Part shown: positions 8,303 through 18,528 of the stretch, in pieces
Position numbering within the stretch: position 1 is the first letter of the stretch
Layout of the letters: every line of letters begins with the position of its first letter
Origin: Streptomyces spiroverticillatus
Lineage (GTDB): Bacteria > Actinomycetota > Actinomycetes > Streptomycetales > Streptomycetaceae
NCBI GenBank assembly: GCA_014650415.1
Contig: BMUX01000014.1
Span: 169,811-233,810 of the forward strand
Direction: 5' to 3'
Length of the DNA: 64,000 nt
Program-made: the position numbers and the translations under genes
Notes under the pieces: generated by a model
What the model was told of the DNA's origin: nothing
The model's database searches: none
Seen by the model: only the letters and a program-made list of their open reading frames with translations

Positions 8303-10069
8303 TCACTGCGCGGCACGGTCCGCGATGTCCTGTGCCGCGAGGTAGCCGAACGTCATGGCCGGGCCGATCGTCGAGCCTGCGCCCGCGTAGCTGTGCCCCA
8401 TCACCGCTGCGCTCGCGTTGCCCGCCGCGTACAGGCCGGGAATGACCGAGCCGTCCTCGCGCAGGGCGCGCGCGGCCGTGTCGGTGACGATGCCGCCCTT
8501 GGTCCCCAGGTCCCCGGGCACGATCTTCAGGGCGTGGAAGGGCGGCAGCCACAGGGGGGCCAGCGTGGAGTTGGGGGCGACCGCAGGGTCGGCGAAGTAG
8601 TGGTCGTACGCACTGTCGCCGCGCCCCTGGTCGGTGTCCTTCCCCTTGCGCGCCTGGCCGTTGAAGCGGTCCACGGTCGCGCGCAACGCCGCCCCGGGCA
8701 CGCCGATCGCGCGGGCGAGCCCGTCCAGGGTCAGCGCCGAACGTACCGCGCCCGAGGAGTACCAGGAGGCAGGGAAGGGCAACGTGGGCGCCACCGTTCG
8801 GAACAGGTACCGGTTGCGGTAGTTCTGGTCGACGATCAGCCACGAGGGGATGCACGGGTCTGCGGGATCGCGGTCGTACATGCGGTGGACGACATCCGAG
8901 TACGGTGCGGCCTCGTTGACATACCTCTTGCCTGCCGCGTCCACGAACAGCCCGCCGGGCAGGGTGCGTTCGGCGAGGCAGAAGTAGGGCCCGTCGGGCA
9001 GCGGGACCGTCGGCCCCCACCAGGCGTCGTCCATCAGCGCGAGCGCCGCCCCCGCGCGCTGTCCCGCGCGGATGCCGTCCCCGGTGTTCTCCTTCGCCCC
9101 CATGGTCCACTCGGTCCCGATAGGGGCGCGCTGGTACTGCCTGCGCATGGCCGCGTCGTGCTCGAAGCCGCCCGAGCCGACGATCACGCCGTGCCGGGCG
9201 CGCACCAGGCCGGGTGCGCCGGCCCGTTCGACCAGGACTCCACTGATCCGGCCGCCCTCGGTGTGCAGGTCGACCAGCGGCGTGTTCAGCCACACCGGCA
9301 CGCCCGCGTCCAGCAGCCCCTTGCGCAGCGCCCCCGCCAGCGCCTGACCCATCGTCAGGGGCTTTTCGCCGCGCAGCGCCGCCGCGGTGCCGCGCGCCAC
9401 GGCCTCGGCGGCCACGGCGGCGCCCTTGGCACTGACCGCGGTGAGGTTCAGCCACCGGTAGTCCTGGCTGAAGATCACCATTCCGGCGGGCACGGGGAGG
9501 TACGACGGGTTGAGGTGCGCCAGTTCCGGGCCGAGGCGATTCCCGTCGAAGACGTCCGGCTCGATGGAGCGCCCCACCGCCAGGCCGCCGGGCCGCTCCG
9601 GATAGTAGTCGCTGTATCCCTCCATCCAGCGGAAGCGCAGGGGGCTGTTGCGCTGCACGAAGTCGATCATCTTCGGTCCGCCGGAGAGGAAGGCCCGTTG
9701 CCGTTCCACGGGTACGTCGTCCCCGGCCACCGACGCGAGGTAGCGGGCCGCCTTGTCCGGGGTGTCGGGAACTCCGGCGCCGAGAATGACGGGGTTGTTG
9801 GGTATCCAGATGCCCGCTCCCGAACGGGCGGCGGAGCCGCCGAAGGTCGGAGCCTTCTCGACGACCAGGCAGCTCAGCCCCCGTCCGGCGGCGGCGAGTG
9901 CGGCGGTGAGACCGGCCGCGCCCGACCCCACCACGACCACGTCATAGGTCCCGAGGACCGGCGCGTCGGCGGCGTACGATCTCGCGCCGGACCCCAGCAG
10001 CCCGGTGCCGACTGCCAGCCCGGTGGCGCCGAGCACCGCACGACGCGAGGGCAGAGTGATATCGGGCAC
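8303..10069 (-). CDS. Tat-exported FAD-dependent oxidoreductase (ketosteroid dehydrogenase/fumarate reductase type)
   Basis: The product is 588 residues. It opens with a twin-arginine-like signal, SRRAVLGATGLAVGTGLLG, then YDVVVVGSGAAGLTAALAAAG, the dinucleotide-binding fold for FAD. Further marks are GGSAARSGAGIWIPNNP, EHDAAMRRQYQRAP, and a C-terminal GLYAAGNASAAVMGHSYAGAG segment that contacts FAD. This layout fits 3-oxosteroid 1-dehydrogenases and flavocytochrome-c-like fumarate reductases (FAD_binding_2). The GTG at 10069 is preferred since GGAG lies five bases upstream and the Arg pair falls near residue 10. The substrate cannot be told from sequence; a steroid or enoate is likely. Confidence 0.85.
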   Translation of the reverse strand: MPDITLPSRRAVLGATGLAVGTGLLGSGARSYAADAPVLGTYDVVVVGSGAAGLTAALAAAGRGLSCLVVEKAPTFGGSAARSGAGIWIPNNPVILGAGVPDTPDKAARYLASVAGDDVPVERQRAFLSGGPKMIDFVQRNSPLRFRWMEGYSDYYPERPGGLAVGRSIEPDVFDGNRLGPELAHLNPSYLPVPAGMVIFSQDYRWLNLTAVSAKGAAVAAEAVARGTAAALRGEKPLTMGQALAGALRKGLLDAGVPVWLNTPLVDLHTEGGRISGVLVERAGAPGLVRARHGVIVGSGGFEHDAAMRRQYQRAPIGTEWTMGAKENTGDGIRAGQRAGAALALMDDAWWGPTVPLPDGPYFCLAERTLPGGLFVDAAGKRYVNEAAPYSDVVHRMYDRDPADPCIPSWLIVDQNYRNRYLFRTVAPTLPFPASWYSSGAVRSALTLDGLARAIGVPGAALRATVDRFNGQARKGKDTDQGRGDSAYDHYFADPAVAPNSTLAPLWLPPFHALKIVPGDLGTKGGIVTDTAARALREDGSVIPGLYAAGNASAAVMGHSYAGAGSTIGPAMTFGYLAAQDIADRAAQ

Positions 10070-10268
10070 GGCAACTCCAAGTGCGAGAGGGAGAGTTGAT
10101 GGTCCGTCAGAGGCTAGGCGGTGCAACTTGGCGGCTCCCGCCTACGATGTCAAGGCACAACGAGACCTCGCTCGCCGGGCAGCCGTGGTTCAGCGGAACG
10201 TCCGGGGCGACCGTACGGTTGGAAGCGTGGTGTCAGCCCTCCCCCGGCGGGGCACCCCGTCGGCCGCG

Positions 10269-11687
10269 TCAGCCGGGCTGCGGTCGTTCTCCGGCTACGG
10301 GGTACGGGACGAAGGTGCTGCTGTTCTCGTCAACGGCGAGTGGGCGGTCCAGCGGCGGCACCGCTCGCTGTGGACAGTCGGTACGTGTGCAGAGGCGGCA
10401 GCCCATGCCGATGGGGACCGCCGCGCCCGCGTTGGTGAGGTCGAGGCCGTCGGAGTAGACGAGCCGGGAGGCGTGCCGGATCTCGCAGCCGAGGCCGATG
10501 GCGAAGGTCTTGCCGGGTTCGCCCCAGCCGCCCCGGTGGCGGGTGACGGCGCGGGCGGTCCACAGGTAGCGCTGGCCGTCGGGCATGGCTGCGACCTGGA
10601 CGTGGATGCGGCCGGGCGCGGCGAAGGACTCGTACACGTTCCACAGCGGGCAGGTACCACCGGCGCGCGAGAAGTGGAATGCGGTGGCGGACTGCCGCTT
10701 GGACATGTTGCCTGCCCGGTCGACGCGGACGAAGGAGAAGGGAACCCCGCGCAGCCTGGGCCTTTGCAGCGTGCTGAGGCGGTGGCAGACGGTTTCGTAG
10801 CCGAGGCCGAAGTGGTCGGTGAGGCGTTCGATGTCGTAGCGGAATTCCTCGGCCGTCTGGTGGAAGCGGCGGTACGGGAGGATCAGCGCGGCCGCGAAGT
10901 GGTTGGCGATGCCGATCCGGGCGAGCGGCCAGGCGGGCGCATCCGGTGCGAAGTCCTCGGAAGCCAGCGCGGAGATTTCGTCCTCGTGTTCCAGCAGGGC
11001 GAGTTGGGTGGCCATCCGGAACGCCTGCTGACCGGGGCGCAGCCGCGCCGAGAGGTGGAGCACCCGTGCCTGCGGATCGAAGCGGTGCAGGTGCTGGGCG
11101 CTGTCCGAGGCGAGCCGTACGCCGTGCCGGTCGGCGAGCCGGGCCGCCAGGGCGCCGAGGACATCGCCGGGGCGGATGCCGATGCCGGCGGACAGTTCCT
11201 CGGCGGCGAGGTCGATGTCGTGGAGGTAGTTCTGGCGACGGTAGAAGAACTCCCGGATCTCCTCGTGGGCGGAACGGGGCTGTGCCGGGGTCTCCGGTCC
11301 GCGCCCGTCGGCGGTCTCGGTGAGCCGTTCCGTCAGGCGCTGGTTCCGGCGGCCGAGGTCCACCAGAAGCGTCGCCACGGCGGGCACCCGGGAGGCGAGG
11401 TCCGCGAGGTCGGAGCCGGTGACGCGGCCTGCGGCGACCTCGTCGGAGAGCGCGTCGCGCAGGTCTGCCAGCAGCCGGCTGGTGTCCCGCTCGGAGAAGA
11501 AGCCCGGGTCGATGCCGAACGCCTCGGTGAGCCGCAGCAACACAGGGACCGTCAGGGGCCGGGAATCGTGCTCCATCTGGTTCAGATAGCTCGGCGAGAT
11601 GGCGAGCACGCGGGCCAACTCGGCCTGGCTCAGCCGCCGTTCCTCACGCAGTCGCCGCAGTCGTGCACCCGCGTACGTCTTGCCCAC
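10269..11687 (-). CDS. RamB-like XRE regulator of the glyoxylate cycle
   Basis: The product is 472 residues. Residues about 8-62 form an XRE helix-turn-helix (RLRRLREERRLSQAELARVL, SPSYLNQMEHDSRPL). A long middle region includes a diverged peptidase-like (ImmA/IrrE-type) part, and the C-terminus carries the short-chain-fatty-acyl regulator domain with clustered cysteines (GGTCPLWN, IGMGCRLCTRTDCPQR). This is the layout of RamB and related acetate or propionate regulators. The GTG at 11687 follows GGAGG at good spacing. It is divergent from aceA, whose family is the known target of RamB in Corynebacterium, so control of the glyoxylate genes in response to acyl-CoA is the natural inference. Confidence 0.85.
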   Translation of the reverse strand: MGKTYAGARLRRLREERRLSQAELARVLAISPSYLNQMEHDSRPLTVPVLLRLTEAFGIDPGFFSERDTSRLLADLRDALSDEVAAGRVTGSDLADLASRVPAVATLLVDLGRRNQRLTERLTETADGRGPETPAQPRSAHEEIREFFYRRQNYLHDIDLAAEELSAGIGIRPGDVLGALAARLADRHGVRLASDSAQHLHRFDPQARVLHLSARLRPGQQAFRMATQLALLEHEDEISALASEDFAPDAPAWPLARIGIANHFAAALILPYRRFHQTAEEFRYDIERLTDHFGLGYETVCHRLSTLQRPRLRGVPFSFVRVDRAGNMSKRQSATAFHFSRAGGTCPLWNVYESFAAPGRIHVQVAAMPDGQRYLWTARAVTRHRGGWGEPGKTFAIGLGCEIRHASRLVYSDGLDLTNAGAAVPIGMGCRLCTRTDCPQRAVPPLDRPLAVDENSSTFVPYPVAGERPQPG

Positions 11688-11770
11688 CGCGTTCCTCCCC
11701 GATTTCCGCGCCACCGAGCCCTCAACGTCAGGATGCTCGGCCCTTGCCGCCACCCTATGTGCGAGCAGGC

Positions 11771-11788
11771 TTGGCAAAGTTGGCAAAG
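11771..11788. promoter_or_regulatory. tandem operator-like repeats, RamB-type
   Basis: Two head-to-tail copies of TTGGCAAAG lie in the divergent regulator/aceA interval. The joint sequence AAAGTTGGCAAAG resembles the AAA-TTTGCAAA core reported for corynebacterial RamB boxes, though it is not identical. The position, about 85 bases upstream of the regulator start and about 280 upstream of aceA, would allow autoregulation and control of aceA. Confidence 0.45.
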
Positions 11789-12067
11789 CAGATCCTGAAG
11801 ATTCGCAGGAGTTGGCAGACGTCCGCACTTGATGGCACTGAGTGCCAGTGCCAGAGTTCAGAGCGCGGCCGGCCGGAGCCCGGCAGGCGGAGCGAGAACC
11901 GGGGCACCATTCACGCCCTGACGTCGGCGATCCCGGCATCCCCTCCCCTGCGCGGCAACATTGCTCACTGGTGCTCACACGGTTCCGGTTGGCCGCACCC
12001 TCTTCGAAAGCAAGGGCACTTGGTGCCACGTTTCGCAGGCTTTACATCATGTACTCGGGAGACAGTC

Positions 12068-13357
<1,290 letters not shown>

Positions 13358-13384
13358 GCCGAGCCTTCTTCTGCGGCCAGGTTC

Positions 13385-13409
13385 GCCGCGCCCCTTCGCA
13401 GGGCGCGGC
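13385..13409 (+). terminator. hairpin between aceA and aceB
   Basis: GCCGCGCCC and GGGCGCGGC form a perfect nine-base stem around a seven-base loop in the 128-bp gap between aceA and aceB. No T-run follows. It could be a partial terminator or an mRNA-stabilising stem that lowers aceB expression relative to aceA. Confidence 0.45.
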
Positions 13410-13485
13410 ACCGGCCCCGTAGTCCCGTCCGCACCCCGGTGCGCGCCCACTCCCCCACGCACCCCCTCCCGTTGAGGAGACCCGC

Positions 13486-15084
13486 ATGACCACCACCGCT
13501 CTGCGAGGCACCGTCGAGGTCCTCGGCGCCCCGGGCGACCGCCACGACGAGATCCTGACGCCACAGGCGCTGGAATTCCTCGGCCGCCTCGACGCGGCCT
13601 TCGCCGGCCGGCGCCTCGACGTACTCACCGAGCGACGCCGTCGCGCCGACCGCGCCGCCTCTGGAATCCCGCTCGCCTTCCCCCTGACCGGCATGGCGGT
13701 CCGCGCCGACACCAGCTGGCGGGTTGCCCCTCCCGCACCGGGCCTCCTCGACCGGCGGGTGGAGATCACCGGGCCGCCCGAGCGCAGGACGGCCGTGAAC
13801 GCCCTCAACTCCGGCGCCCAGGTGTGGATGGCCGACTTCGAGGACGCCACCTCCCCCACCTGGAACAACATCATCGGCGGCCAGCTCACCCTGCTCGACG
13901 CCGTCCGACGCCGCATCGACTTCACCACCCCCGAGGGCACCGAGTACCGGCTGCGCGAGGATGCCGACCTCGCCACCATCGCGGTGCGTCCGCGCGGCTG
14001 GCACCTGGTCGAGAAGCACCTGGTGGTGGACGAACGGCCGCTGTCCGCCTCACTGGTGGACTTCGGCCTGTACTTCTTCCACTGCGCCCAGCGGCAGATC
14101 GACGTCGGTCACGGCCCGTACTTCTCCCTGCCCAAGCTGGAGAACCGCGAGGACGCGCGCCTGTGGAACGACGTGTTCCTGCTGGCCCAGGACCTGCTCG
14201 GCATCCCCCGCGGCACGATCCGCGCCACCGTCCTGATCGAAACCGTCACGGCCGCCTTCGAGATGGAGGAGATCCTGTACGAACTGCGCGAGCACAGTGC
14301 GGGGCTGACCGCGGGGCGCTGGGACTACCTCTCCAGCCTGATCAAGACCCTCGGCCACCGCCCCGACTTCGTCCTCGCGGACCGCTCCCAGATCACCATG
14401 ACCGCCCCCTTCCTGCGGGCATACACCGAACTCCTCGTCCGCACCTGCCACAAGCGCGGCGCGCACGCCATCGGCGGCCTGGCCGCGCAGATCCCGCGCA
14501 AGGACGCGACGGCCGACGAGGCCGCGTTCGCCGCCGTACGGCTCGACAAGGAGCGCGAGGCGGAGGACGGCTTCGACGGCACCTGGGTGGCGCACCCCGG
14601 CCTCGTACCCCTCAGCCGCACCGCCTTCGACCAGGTGCTCGACGGCCGTCCGCACCAGCTCGACCGCACCCGCGAGGACGTGGACGTGGTTGCGGCCGAT
14701 CTTCTCGCGGTCCGCCGGTCCGGCGGCGCGCCCTCGGCCGAGGGCCTGCGGACGAACATCTCCCTCGCTCTGCGCTACTTCGACGCCTGGCTGCGCGGCA
14801 CGGGAGCCGTCGCTCTCCACGGGCTGGTGGAGGACGCCTCGACCGCCGAGATCGCCCGCGCCCAGATCTGGCAGTGGATACGCCACGGAGCCGTCAGCCG
14901 CGAGGAGGTGCGCCGGATCGTGCGGAGCGAGGCCGACGCCCTGGGCGCCGAGTGCCCCTGGGCCCGTGTCGACGATGTCTGCGCGATCTTCGAACGTGCC
15001 GCCCTGGCAAGGGACTTGCCCGCCTTCTTCACCACCGACGCCTACACCCGCCACCTCGTCACCAGGGCCGGAGGCCGGTCATGA
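13486..15084 (+). CDS. aceB: malate synthase A
   Basis: The product is 532 residues, matching malate synthase A, which condenses glyoxylate with acetyl-CoA to malate. Family marks are MADFEDATSPTWNN, the active-site segment RGTIRATVLIETVTAAFEMEEILYE broken around the catalytic Glu, RWDYLSSLIKTLG, and a C-terminal acid/base region near the SNISL-equivalent LRTNISLALRYFDAWL. The start has a GAGGAG ribosome site six bases away. Its TGA overlaps the ATG of the dehydrogenase gene (ATGA), so those two are translationally coupled. Confidence 0.96.
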   Translation: MTTTALRGTVEVLGAPGDRHDEILTPQALEFLGRLDAAFAGRRLDVLTERRRRADRAASGIPLAFPLTGMAVRADTSWRVAPPAPGLLDRRVEITGPPERRTAVNALNSGAQVWMADFEDATSPTWNNIIGGQLTLLDAVRRRIDFTTPEGTEYRLREDADLATIAVRPRGWHLVEKHLVVDERPLSASLVDFGLYFFHCAQRQIDVGHGPYFSLPKLENREDARLWNDVFLLAQDLLGIPRGTIRATVLIETVTAAFEMEEILYELREHSAGLTAGRWDYLSSLIKTLGHRPDFVLADRSQITMTAPFLRAYTELLVRTCHKRGAHAIGGLAAQIPRKDATADEAAFAAVRLDKEREAEDGFDGTWVAHPGLVPLSRTAFDQVLDGRPHQLDRTREDVDVVAADLLAVRRSGGAPSAEGLRTNISLALRYFDAWLRGTGAVALHGLVEDASTAEIARAQIWQWIRHGAVSREEVRRIVRSEADALGAECPWARVDDVCAIFERAALARDLPAFFTTDAYTRHLVTRAGGRS

Positions 15085-15950
15085 GCACCCCGATCACCCG
15101 AGTGGGCATCGTCGGCGGCGGCCAGATGGGGGCCGGAATCGCGGAAGTCTGCGCCCGCGCCGGACTGGACACCATCGTCTGTGAGGCCGACACACTCGCC
15201 GCCCGCGCGGCGCGGGAGCGGATCGCCGTTAGCCTCGAACGTGCCATGCAGCGGGGCAAGTTGGACCGGATCAGTGCCGAGTGCGCTCTGGAACGTACGG
15301 TCTTCACCGCCAGCCTCGACGACCTGGCCGACCGACAGCTCGTCATCGAGGCCATCGCGGAAAACCCCGCCGCGAAGACGGAGGTCTTCGCGGCCCTCGA
15401 CAAGATCGTCGAAGACCCCGAAGCGATCCTGGCCACGAACACCTCCTCGATCCCCGTGATGCACCTGGGCATGGCCACCCGTCGCGCCGACCGGGTGCTG
15501 GGCCTGCACTTCTTCAACCCGGTGCCTGTGCTGCCGCTCGTCGAGGTGGTCGCCTCACTGCACACCTCGCCGGAAACAGCCACGGTGGTGGCGGACTTCG
15601 CCTCCGGAGTGCTCGGCAGGACCGTGGTGCGCTCCCAGGACCGGGCCGGGTTCGTCGTCAACGCGCTGCTCGTCCCGTACCTCCTGTCCGCGATCCGCAT
15701 GGCCGAGTCCGGATTCGCCACCGCGACCGACGTCGACGCGGGGATGGAACTGGGCTGCGCGCACCCCATGGGCCCGCTGAAACTCGCGGACCTGATCGGC
15801 CTGGACACCGTCGCCTCCATCGCGGAATCCCTCTACGACGAGTTCAAGGAACCGCTCTACGCCCCGCCTCCGCTCCTTCAACGGATGGTCGAAGCAGGGC
15901 TGTTGGGCCGCAAGACGGGCCGCGGGTTCCATACGTACGACCAGGGCTGA
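15081..15950 (+). CDS. 3-hydroxybutyryl-CoA dehydrogenase
   Basis: The product is 289 residues. The N-terminal Rossmann fold reads VGIVGGGQMGAGIAEVCARAG. Next come ENPAAKTEVFAALDKI, TNTSSIPV, and GLHFFNPVPVLPLVEVV with the catalytic His. The C-terminal helical domain ends in GRGFHTYDQG. This is the 3-hydroxyacyl-CoA dehydrogenase family, and the compact length points to the hydroxybutyryl-CoA form. Coupled to aceB by ATGA, it fits a unit for growth on acetate, butyrate or stored polyhydroxybutyrate, feeding C4 units into acetyl-CoA and the shunt. Confidence 0.92.
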   Translation: MSTPITRVGIVGGGQMGAGIAEVCARAGLDTIVCEADTLAARAARERIAVSLERAMQRGKLDRISAECALERTVFTASLDDLADRQLVIEAIAENPAAKTEVFAALDKIVEDPEAILATNTSSIPVMHLGMATRRADRVLGLHFFNPVPVLPLVEVVASLHTSPETATVVADFASGVLGRTVVRSQDRAGFVVNALLVPYLLSAIRMAESGFATATDVDAGMELGCAHPMGPLKLADLIGLDTVASIAESLYDEFKEPLYAPPPLLQRMVEAGLLGRKTGRGFHTYDQG

Positions 15951-15961
15951 GGGGCCCGGGT

Positions 15962-15990
15962 CCGTCGCACCGCTGAGGGGCGTGCGACGG
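15962..15990 (+). terminator. terminator-like hairpin after the glyoxylate genes
   Basis: CCGTCGCAC and GTGCGACGG form a perfect nine-base stem with an eleven-base loop just after the dehydrogenase stop at 15950. It has no clear T-run, as is common in Streptomyces. Confidence 0.5.
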
Positions 15991-16159
15991 GTGCGGAGCG
16001 GACGGGAGGTCTGCTCCGCACCCTCTTCGTGCCGAAGCGTCACTCGCGCCCCGCTCTCGCCTGTCGGGCCCGCGATGGAGGCCCCTTGATCCGCAGGAGG
16101 GCGTAGAGCTTCGCGGCGACGGTCTCGGTCGCCGCAAGGTGAGCGAACCTCGACGGCCG

Positions 16160-16450
16160 TCAGGGGCTGATGATCAGCCCCACTGTCGCCAGGGCGCCGC
16201 CCGCGAGGGCCAGGAGCGTCATTCGCCGGGCGTTGCGTACGTAGCCCTGGCGGCGCTTGCGCTCCCTGCGGACCGCGACCTTCGTCCCCAAGTGCACCCG
16301 CCTGGTGTTCTGCGGGTCGAAGACGAGGGGGTAGCGCTGTCCGACGACGTGGGCGTGGCCCACGCTCGCACCCTGCTGGTGCCGGCCGGAACCTTCCGGG
16401 GACTGCCACGCGTAGACAGCGCTCGCGTACCCCCTGGTGCCGAACGGCAC
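16160..16450 (-). CDS. possible small membrane-anchored protein, N-terminus degraded
   Basis: From the GTG at 16450 the frame gives 96 residues: a polar part with VGQRYPLVFDPQNTRRVHLG, then a basic stretch and one C-terminal membrane helix LLALAGGALATVGLIISP. The YPLVFDPQNTRRV motif resembles the end of DUF3592-type proteins, which normally have a helix before this part as well; here that half is absent. It may be a remnant. I see no good ribosome site. Confidence 0.35.
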   Translation of the reverse strand: MPFGTRGYASAVYAWQSPEGSGRHQQGASVGHAHVVGQRYPLVFDPQNTRRVHLGTKVAVRRERKRRQGYVRNARRMTLLALAGGALATVGLIISP

Positions 16451-16499
16451 CAGGCTCAGTACGCGACATCCGCCTGGAGTTGACCGCCACGCAAACGGC

Positions 16500-16720
16500 G
16501 CTCGAATCCGTCCTCCGGCCCGATCCGAGTCAAGGTGCTGAGGGAGGGCGAGGCGCTTGTTCTCGCGGACAACCTGTCGCCCGTGATCACGCGGTTCGAC
16601 GGCATGTGGACGTGGGACACCTGGCCCACGATCACGAAGGAAGTCGCAGCACTGCGCAAGACGAACGAAGCGGAACGCGCCCGCGAGAATGCTGCCCGGA
16701 GGAAGCAGGCAGCGGATCAC
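16500..16720 (+). pseudogene. possible gene fragment, unknown family
   Basis: In the frame of the GTG at 16535 the reading is IRVKVLREGEALVLADNLSP, then FDGMWTWDTWPTITKE and a charged helix with AERARENAARRKQAA. This has protein-like composition and could end in a coiled coil, but the frame has no convincing start or ribosome site and loses coding character after about 16720. It overlaps possible antisense reading. I treat it as a fragment. Confidence 0.25.
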
Positions 16721-16790
16721 GCGGCCCAGTGTCCCTTTGGGGCATGCGGGCAATGTCCAGGGTCCGGCCCGGAGTGCGTACGTTCGTCCG

Positions 16791-16967
16791 ATGGCGCGTT
16801 CGAAGCACTTCGGGAGGGGAGAGAGGGGCAGGCCTTGGAGCTTCGTTGCCAGTGGAGCGCCGTTGCGCGAGGACGTCCTTGTGCGCACCGATGCCGCGTC
16901 TGTGGAGCAATGCCTCGCAGTGTGCTTGCCCCGCCTGCGTGAGCTGGGCTTTTCGCTCCCTGTGTGA
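16791..16967 (+). CDS. possible short ORF, 58 aa
   Basis: From the ATG at 16791 the product reads MARSKHFGRGERGRPWSFVA, then APLREDVLVRTDAASVEQCLAVCLPRLRELGFSLPV, where the second half looks like a compact alpha/beta segment. There is no strong ribosome site. It could be a true small gene or the tail of a decayed one. Confidence 0.25.
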   Translation: MARSKHFGRGERGRPWSFVASGAPLREDVLVRTDAASVEQCLAVCLPRLRELGFSLPV

Positions 16968-17027
16968 GAGAGCGGGTGTGACCGTACCGCCGCCGTGGAT
17001 GTCAGTGCGGGCTGCTTACATGAGCCC

Positions 17028-18197
17028 ATGGACACCGTGCACACCACCGCCGCCCTCCTCCCGGACCCCGCCGAGCTCCGCGCGTACCTGCGTGCGCTGG
17101 CCGTGCTGGACCAGGCGATCTGCCGCGACCCGCGGTTCTCCCGCTACTCCTTCTCCGCCACCTGGGGGCCTGGGACGGAGGCGGCCCTGATGGACAACGG
17201 CTCGGGTGACGACTTCTCCGTCCTCTTCACCCCGGCCGGTGTGCTCGTCCGCGGCTTCGACCACGAGTCGGAGATGAGCCCGTACGGCACGGACGACGAA
17301 CAGGTCTGGCCCGGTGTCATCGACGAGGTGCCCACCGCGCTGCGCCCGCTCCTGGACGACCCGGCCTTCGTCGACGAGGGCCTCGGCGCCCCGCGGGTCA
17401 CCGTCTGCCTGTGGTGGGAGACCGGCGGCAGCGCCTGGCGCACCGGCTCGGGCATCGAGTTCCCCCCGGGCAGCCCGGACCCGGACGGCTCCGGGCACCT
17501 CTTCCGCCTCCTCACCGACCGCTCCCCCGAGACCGTCCAGGCGCACTTCGAGGAGGACTACGGGCGGCCCGTCCCCCTCGACACCGTCCGCCACGTCCTC
17601 GCGGGCCACCCCCTGACCCCCGAAGCCGCCTGCGGCCTCAACCCGGCCGCCCTTGCCGACGAGGCCCTGCTCCGCCGGATCGCCGCCAACCCCGAGGCCA
17701 AGGCATACCTCGCCTGCGACGGTGAGTTCGACCTCACGCGCACCGACCCCATCGAGTCGATCGCCCTGCCGGCCGGTCTCCCGGTGCAGCCCGTGGCCGG
17801 CTGCAACGCGGGAGGCACCCACTACCTCTGCGGCCCGGCCGGCCCCGACCACGTCCGCCCCGTCCTCTACACCGATTCCGAGGGCCAGGCTTCCCTCATC
17901 GCGGAATCCCTCGCCGAGGCGCTGACCCTGGCCATCGTCCTCCCCTCCTGGCACGACGCCCTGGCCGGCTTCCGTCCCCCCGCGCTCAACGCCGACTACC
18001 TCGAGGACAACCCGGACCACCCCGAGGTCCGCGACCGCCTCCTCGCCGCCCTCCGCCTCCCCCCGGCCACCGAGCCCGAGGTCCTGGCCCGCCTCCTCAC
18101 CACGGCCGCCCGCACCGTCCCGGACGGCTTCCTCCCTTCGGTCGAGAGCGAGGAGGACGCGGCCTTCGAACCGATGCTCCGTCTGCCGGCCGAGTAG
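17028..18197 (+). CDS. hypothetical protein, 389 aa
   Basis: This is a soluble acidic protein with good codon bias and no signal peptide. It includes YSFSATWGPGTEAALMDNGS, VRGFDHESEMSPYG, and a C-terminal helical part ending RLPPATEPEVLARLL. The repeated pairing of a beta-rich first half and a helical second half suggests two domains. I recognise no named family, although this style of protein, with an HLFRLL-type middle and Asp-rich loops, is widespread in Streptomyces. It stands alone beside decayed mobile DNA. Confidence 0.7.
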   Translation: MDTVHTTAALLPDPAELRAYLRALAVLDQAICRDPRFSRYSFSATWGPGTEAALMDNGSGDDFSVLFTPAGVLVRGFDHESEMSPYGTDDEQVWPGVIDEVPTALRPLLDDPAFVDEGLGAPRVTVCLWWETGGSAWRTGSGIEFPPGSPDPDGSGHLFRLLTDRSPETVQAHFEEDYGRPVPLDTVRHVLAGHPLTPEAACGLNPAALADEALLRRIAANPEAKAYLACDGEFDLTRTDPIESIALPAGLPVQPVAGCNAGGTHYLCGPAGPDHVRPVLYTDSEGQASLIAESLAEALTLAIVLPSWHDALAGFRPPALNADYLEDNPDHPEVRDRLLAALRLPPATEPEVLARLLTTAARTVPDGFLPSVESEEDAAFEPMLRLPAE

Positions 18198-18262
18198 GAC
18201 AGCCCCGCCGCGCGCCGCCCTCCGGACCCGACCCACCGTGACGGTGGGCTCGTCGTCGTTGG

Positions 18263-18500
18263 TGAGGCGGACGATACGGCTGACGGGTTGAGCGCTCCCA
18301 GCGGACCGGCCGCGTCAGCGAGACACCAAGCGCCGGGCGGTACAGGCGGATGCTGCCGAGGTGCTTCAGCCGGTGCAGCAGGCGGAAGTTGAGCAGTTCG
18401 GTGAAGGCGAACCCGACCACCGAGGCGCCGTGGGTGTCGACATACCGGGACTCGATCTCGGCGTTGGGACCGGGTTCGACCGGCCTTGACCACTGGGCCG
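18263..18500 (-). pseudogene. Tn3-family transposase remnant
   Basis: The minus strand reads AEIESRYVDTHGASVVGFAF, then TELLNFRLLHRLKHLGSIRLYRP and LTRPVRWE. This matches the C-terminal DDE core of Tn3-family transposases, where YVDTHG carries a catalytic Asp and is followed by a PRLK-IG-LYRP segment. Only about 80 residues remain; the normal protein is near 1,000. No terminal repeats or resolvase are seen. It marks an old transposon lost by deletion. Confidence 0.75.
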
Positions 18501-18528
18501 GTCCGATGAAGATCCGTAACTTGGTTCC

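Noticed and set aside
8103..8316. Protein-like pieces on the minus strand after the flavoprotein gene
   Set aside because: Two frames must be joined to get a coherent stretch, and neither piece matches a family I recognise. It is mentioned as intergenic only.
13385..13409. Riboswitch between aceA and aceB
   Set aside because: It is a single plain GC-rich hairpin with no conserved ligand-binding core; a terminator or stability stem is enough to explain it.
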